Assembly (NCBI GenBank): GCA_009929795.1
Contig: RZZR01000002.1
Span: 1-64,000, forward strand
DNA: 64,000 nucleotides
Reading direction: 5' to 3'
Source of the DNA: Deltaproteobacteria bacterium
GTDB lineage: Bacteria > Desulfobacterota > Desulfovibrionia > Desulfovibrionales > Desulfomicrobiaceae
In this document: positions 56,541 through 64,000 of the stretch, one piece after another
Numbering within the stretch: position 1 is the first letter of the stretch
How the letters are laid out: each line of letters begins with the position of its first letter
Notes under the pieces: generated by a model
Databases searched by the model: none
What the model saw: the letters and a program-made list of their open reading frames with translations, nothing else
Told to the model about the DNA's origin: nothing
Program-made: the position numbers and the translations under genes

Positions 56541-59500
56541 ATGAAGAATTACGATTTCGACACCGTTCTCGAAAACATCAGGGGCCGAAAAATCCTGGTA
56601 GCCAACCGGGGCATCCCGGCCCGGCGGATCGTCCGCTCCATCCACGAACTCCGGGCCGTACCGGTCCTGACAGTGACGGACGTAGACAAGACAGCTCCCT
56701 TCACCTCCGGGGCCAGGGAACTCCTCCTCCTCGGGGACAATCCCCGGGCCTATCTTAACATGGAGCGAATCATATCCATGGCCAAGGCCCGCAATGTCGC
56801 GGCCATCCATCCCGGCTGGGGATTCTGCTCCGAGGATGACGCCTTCCCCGCCAAATGCCACAAGGCCGGTATCATCTTCATCGGCCCCACCTCCGAGGCC
56901 ATGCGTCTTCTGGGCAACAAGGTCGAAGTCCGCAATCTGGCAAAAAAACTGGACATCCCGGTGGTCCCTGGCTCCGATGGCGCCGTGAGCATCGAGGAGG
57001 CCAGAGAGGTGGCCCATATAATTGGATTTCCAATCATGCTCAAGGCCGAAGGCGGTGGCGGCGGCCGTGGCATCTACGAAGTCTTCAACCAGGATCAACT
57101 GGCCGACGCCTTTTCCAAGGCCTCTGCCCTGGCCCAGGCCTCCTTCGGCAATCCCCGTCTCTACGTCGAGCGCCTGCTGACATCGGTCAGACACATCGAA
57201 ATCCAGGTCATTGCCGACACCCACGGCCATGTCTTCGCCTTTGACGAACGCGACTGCACGGTCCAGCGCAACCATCAGAAGCTGGTCGAAATCACCCCTT
57301 CGCCCTGGCCCGGCATGACCGAGGCCCTGCGGGAACGACTCAAGGAGTACAGTCGCCGGCTCATCAAACACGTGGGGTATCATTCCCTGGCCACGGTCGA
57401 ATTCCTGGTCGAGGCCGACGGGACTCCCTTCCTCATCGAGGTCAACACCCGGCTCCAGGTCGAACACGGCATCACTGAATGCCGATACGGCGTGGATCTG
57501 GTCGAGGAGCAGATCGCCCTGGCCTTCGGCTCAACTCTCCGCTTCAACGAGCGGGACACAAGGCCGAGTAGCCACGCCATGCAGGTCCGCATCAACTGCG
57601 AGGATCCTCAAAACCACTTCTCGCCCAACGCGGGGATCATCACCAGGTACCTTTCCCCCGGCGGCCAGGGGGTCCGGGTAGACTCATGCGTCTCCGGCGG
57701 CTACGAGTTCCCGGCCCAATACGACTCTGCGGCCTCGCTCCTCATCACCTACGGCAAAAGCTGGCCCAAACTTCTGGGAACAGCCGCCCGGGCCCTGGGC
57801 GAGTACACCGTGGGAGGGGTCAAGACCACCATCCCCTTCCATCGCCAGATCATCCGACATCCAAAATTTCGCTCCGGGGAATACGACACGAATTTCGTGG
57901 CCCAACATCCAGAGCTCATGAAATACCGGGACCAGGAGCCCGAAGCCCTGCGCCTCTCACGTCTGGTGGCCGAGATTTCGGCCCACGGCCACAACCCATA
58001 CGTCAAGCTCGGGGAATACCGTAGCCGGGCCGACAAGCGCATGGGCCGCTTCAACCCGGTTCTCCCGCCCATTGAACCCGAGTACTATACCTACCCCTAC
58101 CCCCGGGGTGACCGCCAGGCCACCCTTGACTTCGTCAGGGACTCTGATCTGGTCCACTTCACGGACACCACCACCAGGGACATTACCCAGTCCAACAGCG
58201 GCAACCGCTTCCGACTGGCCGAGGACAGGCTCATCGGCCCCTATCTGGACAATTGTGGATTCTTCTCCCTGGAGAACGGTGGCGGGGCCCACTTCCACGT
58301 GGCCATGCTGGCCAACATGACCTACCCCTTCACCGAAGCCGCCGAATGGAACAAATTCGCGCCCAAGACTCTCAAACAAATCCTTATCCGCTCCACCAAC
58401 GTTCTGGGCTACAAGCCTCAGCCCAAAAACCTCATGCGCAAGACCGGGGAGATGATCTGCGAGCACTACGACGTCATCCGCTGCTTCGACTTCCTAAACC
58501 ACATCGAGAACATGAGGCCCTTCGCCGAGGTCTGTATGGCCTCCAGGACCAACATTTTCGAACCGGCCATCTCTCTGTCCTTTGCCGAGGGCTTTGACGT
58601 CGATCACTACATGAACGTGGTCGAGGAGATCCTGGACATGACCGCCCAGGCATCGAGCCTGCCCAGGGCCAAGGTCACCAAGTCTATCATCCTCGGCCTC
58701 AAGGACATGGCCGGGGTCTGCCCGCCCAGATTCATCCGAGCCCTGGTCTCAGCCATACGTGCCAAGTATCCAGATTTGGTCATCCATTCTCACAGACACT
58801 ACACTGACGGACTTTTCGTGCCTTCGGTGGGAGCTGCGGCCGAGGCCGGAGCCCACATCGTGGACACTGCCATCGGGGCCACGGTCCGCTGGTATGGCCA
58901 GGGGGATGTCCTAGCCACCTCGGCCTACATCGAGGACGAACTCGGTCTCAAGACGCTCCTGAACAAGGACATGATCCGGACGTGCAACTTCGTCGCCAAA
59001 CAGATCATGCCCTACTACGACCGCTACACGGCCCCCTACTTCCAGGGCATCGACTACGACGTGGTTCAGCACGGCATGCCTGGCGGGGCGACATCCTCGT
59101 CCCAGGAAGGGGCCATGAAGCAGGGCTACATCCATCTGCTTCCCTTCATGCTCCGTTTTCTGGCCGGAACCCGTCGAATCGTCCGCTACCACGACGTCAC
59201 TCCAGGCTCCCAGATCACGTGGAATACGGCCTTTCTGGCCGTGACCGGAGCCTTCAAGGAGGGCGGCAAAAAGGCCGTGCGCCGTCTTCTGAACGTTCTG
59301 GAAACGGTCGTTTCGACTCCCGAGGCCGATCTCGATCACGATATGCTCCGGGAACGGCTGAACATCTACAAAGACAGCAACGACGCCTTCCGGGATCTGC
59401 TCCTTGGAAAATTCGGCCGTCTGCCCTTAGGATTCCCCGCTCCCTGGGTCTACGAGAGCGCCTTCGGCCCGGACTTCGAGCAGGCCCTGACCAGACGAAC

Positions 59501-60224
59501 CACCAACTCCCCCCTCTCAACCCTGAAGGAAACGGACATCGAGGCCGAGCGGACGGCTCTGGCCGGCCATCTCGACCGCCAGCCCACCGAGGAGGAACTG
59601 GTCCTCTATTTAAACCATCCCGGTGACGCCCTGAACACCTTCGCCTTCAAGCGCGAATTCGGAGATCCGAACCAGCTTCCCCTGGACGTCTGGTTCGAGG
59701 GCCTCGAGGCCGGGGAGGAACTCTTCTTCAAGGACTCCCAGGGCCGCTACCACTCCCTGGTCATCCATCACATTTCCCGTCCCGACTCCCAGGGGCTGAG
59801 CACGGTCCAGTACTCCCTGAACTCGGAATCCTTCACCTCCCACATCAAGGTGGCCGAGGGTGCCCACAAGTCCGCCGCGGACATCGAAATGGCCGATCGC
59901 AACAATCCCCACCAGATCGGCTCCCCAAGCACCGGCGATCTCTGGATCATGCACGCCAGACCGGGAATGAAGGTCGCCAAAGGGCAGGAACTGTTCAACC
60001 TGTCCATCATGAAGCAGGAAAAGGCCGTCCTGGCCCCTGTGGACGGTTTGGTCAAGAGAGTCCTCAAATTCGCCGACTACCAGGAGGACAAAAAGATGGT
60101 CCCGGTCCGCGAAGGTGAGCTCCTGGTCGAGCTTTCGGCCATTCCCCGGACCTGCGGAGCCTGCCACCATCCCATCGTCACTAAGGACAGCGTGTTCTGC
60201 TGCCAATGCGGGGAAAAGCTCTAG
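56541..60224 (+). CDS. pyc: Pyruvate carboxylase, divergent, with terminal zinc ribbon
   Basis: A 1227-residue single-chain enzyme. The biotin carboxylase part (about 15-465) begins KILVANRGIPARRIVRSI and has the ATP loop KAEGGGGGRGIYE and the EVNTRLQVEHGITE site. The carboxyltransferase part (about 540-850) has a variant first metal motif, RDITQS at 546-551 in place of RDAHQS, carbamylatable Lys721 (KDMAG) and HSHRH at 749-753 in place of the usual HTHDT. The biotinyl lysine is Lys1158 (SIMKQEKA). A C-terminal extra CxxC...CCxxC (Cys1205, 1208, 1220, 1223) looks like a small zinc ribbon and is not part of ordinary pyruvate carboxylase. It should convert pyruvate to oxaloacetate; the variant motifs leave some doubt over substrate. 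Confidence 0.87.
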   Translation: MKNYDFDTVLENIRGRKILVANRGIPARRIVRSIHELRAVPVLTVTDVDKTAPFTSGARELLLLGDNPRAYLNMERIISMAKARNVAAIHPGWGFCSEDDAFPAKCHKAGIIFIGPTSEAMRLLGNKVEVRNLAKKLDIPVVPGSDGAVSIEEAREVAHIIGFPIMLKAEGGGGGRGIYEVFNQDQLADAFSKASALAQASFGNPRLYVERLLTSVRHIEIQVIADTHGHVFAFDERDCTVQRNHQKLVEITPSPWPGMTEALRERLKEYSRRLIKHVGYHSLATVEFLVEADGTPFLIEVNTRLQVEHGITECRYGVDLVEEQIALAFGSTLRFNERDTRPSSHAMQVRINCEDPQNHFSPNAGIITRYLSPGGQGVRVDSCVSGGYEFPAQYDSAASLLITYGKSWPKLLGTAARALGEYTVGGVKTTIPFHRQIIRHPKFRSGEYDTNFVAQHPELMKYRDQEPEALRLSRLVAEISAHGHNPYVKLGEYRSRADKRMGRFNPVLPPIEPEYYTYPYPRGDRQATLDFVRDSDLVHFTDTTTRDITQSNSGNRFRLAEDRLIGPYLDNCGFFSLENGGGAHFHVAMLANMTYPFTEAAEWNKFAPKTLKQILIRSTNVLGYKPQPKNLMRKTGEMICEHYDVIRCFDFLNHIENMRPFAEVCMASRTNIFEPAISLSFAEGFDVDHYMNVVEEILDMTAQASSLPRAKVTKSIILGLKDMAGVCPPRFIRALVSAIRAKYPDLVIHSHRHYTDGLFVPSVGAAAEAGAHIVDTAIGATVRWYGQGDVLATSAYIEDELGLKTLLNKDMIRTCNFVAKQIMPYYDRYTAPYFQGIDYDVVQHGMPGGATSSSQEGAMKQGYIHLLPFMLRFLAGTRRIVRYHDVTPGSQITWNTAFLAVTGAFKEGGKKAVRRLLNVLETVVSTPEADLDHDMLRERLNIYKDSNDAFRDLLLGKFGRLPLGFPAPWVYESAFGPDFEQALTRRTTNSPLSTLKETDIEAERTALAGHLDRQPTEEELVLYLNHPGDALNTFAFKREFGDPNQLPLDVWFEGLEAGEELFFKDSQGRYHSLVIHHISRPDSQGLSTVQYSLNSESFTSHIKVAEGAHKSAADIEMADRNNPHQIGSPSTGDLWIMHARPGMKVAKGQELFNLSIMKQEKAVLAPVDGLVKRVLKFADYQEDKKMVPVREGELLVELSAIPRTCGACHHPIVTKDSVFCCQCGEKL

Positions 60225-60410
60225 TCGCCGTGACGAATGGGACATTTTTGTTGGAAATTGTTGACGAGGGCATGAAAGGGCGGGTATCCCCATTGTAACG
60301 GGCCAGAAACACAAGGCAAAGTTTCTTCTTTTTTTGGCACGTTTTCGTCATCAGATGTTTTCCGGCAGGACCCCGCCGTGGATCAACGCTGAATTCCAGG
60401 GAGGAATAAA
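60225..60410 (+). promoter_or_regulatory. Intergenic region before the PEP synthase gene
   Basis: This 186-base gap holds a possible promoter, TTGACG (60261-60266) and a weak -10 GTATCC (60284-60289) at 17-base spacing. AGAAAC (60305-60310) pairs with GTTTCT (60321-60326) before a TCTTTTTTT run and may be a weak terminator or attenuator. GGAGG at 60401-60405 is the ribosome site. Confidence 0.35.
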
Positions 60411-63400
60411 ATGGATAAGGCTCGCCAGAAAAAAGATTCCAGGGAGAAGGACGTCGACGCCGTAGGGCGAAAACTTGTCCTCTCCGGACCCGACATCGCC
60501 CTCATCGGCGAGGAGGCCGAACTCCTGGTCGGCGGCAAGAACTACAACACGGCCATCATTTCCAACATCCCCGACATCAAGGCCCCCCAGTTCAGGGCTA
60601 TAAGCTCCGTCGCCTTCCACAGCGTCCTTGACGAGACCAAGGTCAACGCCGCCCTGGTCCGCCAGACCGTGGAAAAGGCCTACAATTCCGTCTCCTGGGG
60701 AGATCAGGAGGTCAACGAGGATCCGGACTTCCTGAGGGCGTTCGTCCGCCGTATCGCCCGGGAGATCCGCGACGGAGGCAAGGCTGAGGAACGGACCGTG
60801 GCTCTGCGGACCTTTATCAACAATGTGGTCGATGGTTTCGCCACCTCCCCCGAAGGCATTGACCAGCTACGCAGACGTTCGGTCCTGGTTCAGGCGGCCA
60901 TTCTCTCGGTGACTTTGCCCAGGCAGGTAGACGGGGCCGTGCGCGAGGCCTACCAGCAGATCTGCGACGAGGCCAAGATGGAGGGTGTGCCTGTGGCCGT
61001 CCGCTCCTCGGCCGCTGGCGAGGATAGCCGAAAAAAGGCCTTCGCCGGGCTCCAGGATACCTATCTGAACATCGTCGGCGAAGACAACGTTGTCGAGGCC
61101 TATCATTGGGACTGCGCCTCAGCGTACAATCTGCGCTCCATGACCTATCGACGGGAGGCTGTCCTGGACGCCGTGGCTAGAGCCGAGGCCGTAGGGGACA
61201 ACTCCATTGCCGAAAAGGCTAAACGCGAGTGGTCCATCGAAAACACATCCCTTTCAGTGTGCATCATGCGCATGATCGACCCGGTCATCTCGGGCACGGC
61301 CTTCAGCGCGGACACGTCCACTGGGTGCCGGGGAACGGACCGAAAGGACCTCGTGTCCATCGACGCCAGCTACGGCCTGGGCGAGGCGGTGGTCAGCGGT
61401 CTGGTCACTCCGGACAAGTTCTACGTCTTCCAGCGTGACGACGGCCACGAGGTGGTCATCCGCTTCATGGGGCTCAAGGACAAGAAGATCGTCTACGACG
61501 ACAGCGGCCTGGGGACCAAGGTTATGGAGGTCGAGCCCGACCTGGCCTGCCGCTGGTCCCTGTCCATGGCCCAGGCCGAGATTGTGGCCCGGGGGGTCCG
61601 GATTATCAGCAAGGCCTACGGCGGCATGATCATGGACTCGGAGTTCTGCATTGACAACACCGACCGACTCTGGTTCGTCCAAGCCCGGCCCGAAACCAGA
61701 TGGAACGAAGATCTGGAAAAACATCCCCACACCATCTTCATGCGCCGCATGGAGGTCGACCCCAAGGCCACGGTCAGCGCCGAGGTCATTCTAGAGGGCA
61801 ACGGCGCATCCCGCGGAGCCGGCCAGGGCAAAGTCAAATTTCTCCGCTCAGCCCTTGAATTGAACAAGGTCATGAAAGGAGATGTGCTGGCCGCCGACCG
61901 AACCGACCCGGACATGGTCCCGGGTATGCGCATCGCCTCGGCCATCATGGCAGACGCCGGGGGCGACACCAGTCACGCGGCCATCACCTCCCGTGAACTG
62001 GGCATTCCCGCCGTCATCGGTATCAAACGGCTGGAAACCTTGCGTTCTCTGGACGGCCACCAGGTCACCGTGGACGGTTCCCGGGGCCGGATCTATCGCG
62101 GTATCATCCCCCTCATTGAGGTCGGCGGCGAGATCGATGTCCAGGCCCTGCCCGCGACCAAGACAAAGATCGGCCTCATCCTGGCCGACGTCGGACAGTC
62201 ATTGTTCCTGTCCAGACTCCGCAACGTCCCGGACTTCGAAATCGGCCTTTTGCGGGCCGAGTTCATGCTCGGCAACATCGGGGTCCATCCCCTGGCCTTG
62301 GAGGCCTACGACAACGGCACCTTGGAATCCATGGTCCAGCAAAAGCTCAAGGACCTGGAAAATGACCTGAGCAAGATCATCCGGGACCAGCTGGTGGGCG
62401 GGCTCATCTCCATGGACCTCAAGCTGCGGCAGTACGTGGGCATTGTCACCGGGCTGACCGAGGCCATGGATGAACTGGCCAACCGCGAAGGCATGCGTGG
62501 AACCGACGAGGTCCTAGCCATCCACCGCCGGCTCCGCGAGTTGGACAAGAAGCTGGACAAGCATCTGGAATTCGCCACCCAGCGTCTGGACGTCCTCAAA
62601 ACCTCCGACGACCTGAACGAACACATTGCCGTGATCATGGGCTGGGCCGACGAACTGGACAGCTTGGGGAATGATCCGGCCAATTCCAGGGTCCAGGAAC
62701 TCAAGGAAGAAATCAGCATCATCTACGGCCGGATTAGCAGGAATTCCCTGGTTGCCGACACCATGGAGCGTATTGCCGAACTCAGGCTCGACGTGGCCAA
62801 AAAGGCCGGACTGGTCCAGGACATGGACGACGTCAGGAACCTGACCCAACGAATTTCAGAACTTCTCCGCCAGCGAGGCTACCGCAACGGCCGGGAACTC
62901 TACATGCAGACCCTGTCCCAAGGATTGGCCCTGTTTGCCATGGCCTTCTACGGCAAGCCCATCATCTACCGGACCACCGACTACAAATCCAACGAGTACC
63001 GCAACCTCCTGGGCGGCATGCTCTTCGAATCGCACGAGGACAACCCCATGCTCGGCTACCGGGGCGTGTCCAGGAACATCCACGACTGGGAATTGGAGGC
63101 CTTCAAGCTGGCCCGGGGCATGTACGGCGGCCAGAACCTGAACCTCATGCTGCCCTTCGTCCGGACCATTGAGGAAGCCAGAAGCATGAAACGCTACTTG
63201 GCCAAGGTCCACAACCTCGTCTCCGGCGAGGATGGCCTGAAGCTCATCCTCATGTCCGAGATCCCCAGCAACGCCATCCTGGCCAAGCAGTTCATTTCGG
63301 AATTCGACGGTTTCTCCATCGGCTCCAACGACATGACCCAGCTCGTCCTGGGCACGGACAGGGACAACTCCATGCTCCGGCACATCTACGACGAGGAGGA

Positions 63401-63965
63401 TCCGGCCGTGGTCTGGGCCATTCTGACCACCATCTTCACCGGTCAGAAGGTCGGTAAGAAGGTCGGATTCTGCGGCCAGGGCGTTTCCAACTCCAAGATC
63501 ATTCGCGGTCTGGTCTGCATAGCCGGCATCGTCTCGGCATCGGTCGTTCCCGACACATACGCCCAGACCAAGCACGACGTGGCCGAGATCGAACAAGAAG
63601 GTATCGACCTGCCCCGTCTGGGACCATGGCTCCAAGAACAGCATCTGGCCCGTCTGCACGCCAGAATGAAGGAACACAACTACGACCACATCCTCAAGCA
63701 CACCACCGCCCCCTCGGACCTCATGGAATGGTACGAAGGCGAGCTTTCCAAGCTGCACCAGCAGCTTCGCGACGCCCTGGGAAGCCTGAAGGAAGAAGTC
63801 ATCCGTCAGCAGTTGGCAGATTTCCGGTCCCATTTCCACAAGCCAATCATCTACGCCAACTGGGACTGGGACACCACGATCACCGACGCCCTGCATCAGG
63901 CCGGATTCTCCTCCTTCGAGGAACAGGCCGCCGCTTTGAAAAAGCAGCGCCAGAACATCTGGTAG
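60411..63965 (+). CDS. Phosphoenolpyruvate synthase/dikinase family, enlarged
   Basis: An 1184-residue enzyme, well above the about 790 of PpsA. Residues about 150-430 are the PPDK N-terminal ATP-binding fold (GVPVAVRSSAAGEDSRKKAF, FVQARPETRW). The swivelling domain has phospho-His522 in GGDTSHAAITSRELGIPAVIG. The PEP/pyruvate barrel is split: LLRAEFMLGNIGVHPLALE is followed by a helical insert of about 200 residues before YRTTDYKSNEYRNLLGG, then SIGSNDMTQLVLGTDRD and the catalytic Cys1021 in FCGQGVSN. About 160 residues follow, where PpsA has about 40. An N-terminal extension of about 150 is also new. It most likely makes PEP from pyruvate and ATP for gluconeogenesis; whether water or phosphate is the co-substrate is not clear. 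Confidence 0.87.
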   Translation: MDKARQKKDSREKDVDAVGRKLVLSGPDIALIGEEAELLVGGKNYNTAIISNIPDIKAPQFRAISSVAFHSVLDETKVNAALVRQTVEKAYNSVSWGDQEVNEDPDFLRAFVRRIAREIRDGGKAEERTVALRTFINNVVDGFATSPEGIDQLRRRSVLVQAAILSVTLPRQVDGAVREAYQQICDEAKMEGVPVAVRSSAAGEDSRKKAFAGLQDTYLNIVGEDNVVEAYHWDCASAYNLRSMTYRREAVLDAVARAEAVGDNSIAEKAKREWSIENTSLSVCIMRMIDPVISGTAFSADTSTGCRGTDRKDLVSIDASYGLGEAVVSGLVTPDKFYVFQRDDGHEVVIRFMGLKDKKIVYDDSGLGTKVMEVEPDLACRWSLSMAQAEIVARGVRIISKAYGGMIMDSEFCIDNTDRLWFVQARPETRWNEDLEKHPHTIFMRRMEVDPKATVSAEVILEGNGASRGAGQGKVKFLRSALELNKVMKGDVLAADRTDPDMVPGMRIASAIMADAGGDTSHAAITSRELGIPAVIGIKRLETLRSLDGHQVTVDGSRGRIYRGIIPLIEVGGEIDVQALPATKTKIGLILADVGQSLFLSRLRNVPDFEIGLLRAEFMLGNIGVHPLALEAYDNGTLESMVQQKLKDLENDLSKIIRDQLVGGLISMDLKLRQYVGIVTGLTEAMDELANREGMRGTDEVLAIHRRLRELDKKLDKHLEFATQRLDVLKTSDDLNEHIAVIMGWADELDSLGNDPANSRVQELKEEISIIYGRISRNSLVADTMERIAELRLDVAKKAGLVQDMDDVRNLTQRISELLRQRGYRNGRELYMQTLSQGLALFAMAFYGKPIIYRTTDYKSNEYRNLLGGMLFESHEDNPMLGYRGVSRNIHDWELEAFKLARGMYGGQNLNLMLPFVRTIEEARSMKRYLAKVHNLVSGEDGLKLILMSEIPSNAILAKQFISEFDGFSIGSNDMTQLVLGTDRDNSMLRHIYDEEDPAVVWAILTTIFTGQKVGKKVGFCGQGVSNSKIIRGLVCIAGIVSASVVPDTYAQTKHDVAEIEQEGIDLPRLGPWLQEQHLARLHARMKEHNYDHILKHTTAPSDLMEWYEGELSKLHQQLRDALGSLKEEVIRQQLADFRSHFHKPIIYANWDWDTTITDALHQAGFSSFEEQAAALKKQRQNIW

Positions 63966-64000
63966 TCCCGGCTCACACTTCACGAATAAAAAAGCCCCGC

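Overview
The window is a GC-rich, densely coding chromosomal segment. It most resembles an anaerobic deltaproteobacterium of the Desulfovibrionales type. The grounds are a complete GAK-type cluster (a TIGRFAM-named but uncharacterised system known mainly from that group), a tungsten-type aldehyde:ferredoxin oxidoreductase, a PaaK/ACT/branched-chain amino-acid binding protein cluster, and a pyruvate carboxylase plus PEP-synthase pair suited to a lactate/pyruvate-based anaerobic metabolism. The taxonomic call is an inference. I saw no rRNA, tRNA, CRISPR array, insertion sequence or prophage.

Layout. 1-5.5 kb: tail of an unknown gene, a CheB-CheR-PAS hybrid sensor and an overlapping PAS histidine kinase. 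5.5-12.9 kb (minus strand): eight tightly packed genes forming the GAK operon: XXXCH protein, PHP-like hydrolase, amphi-Trp protein, PhoU-aminoglycoside-phosphotransferase-like fusion, ATP-grasp, HprK-related kinase B, CofD/YvcK-like protein and a second amphi-Trp protein. 13.2-15.1 kb (plus): a divergent membrane protein joining a PstS-like periplasmic domain to an OmpA domain. 15.2-18.2 kb: glycine betaine ABC transporter. 18.3-22.9 kb: PAS-LuxR regulator, hybrid histidine kinase and FIST sensor. 23.1-25.1 kb: AOR-family oxidoreductase. 25.3-26 kb: hemolysin III. 26.1-28.8 kb: larE-larB-larC for the nickel-pincer cofactor. 29-34.4 kb: DedA-like protein, thioesterase, unknown membrane protein and a giant DUF748/AsmA-like protein. 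34.4-39.6 kb (minus): exported Cache protein, hslV, hslU, argB, thiD. 39.9-43.8 kb: paaK, ACT protein, livK, livH. 44-50.8 kb (minus): pstS-pstC-pstA-phoB-phoR-pstB-phoU behind a Pho box. 50.9-55.5 kb: chemoreceptor and an SPFH/zinc-ribbon pair. 55.6-64 kb: birA, a divergent pyruvate carboxylase and an enlarged PEP synthase.

How the genes work together. Phosphate is a recurring theme: a full Pst/PhoBR/PhoU regulon, a second PhoU domain inside the GAK operon, and a PstS-like protein divergent from it. The last genes form a gluconeogenic module: BirA can biotinylate the neighbouring carboxylase to make oxaloacetate, and the following dikinase makes PEP from pyruvate. The GAK operon is the best candidate for an undescribed system. 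Its genes combine protein kinase, ligase, nucleotidyl/phospho-transferase-like and phosphoesterase-like folds with three small proteins that share one module, which suggests a post-translational modification or phospho-regulatory pathway of unknown substrate.
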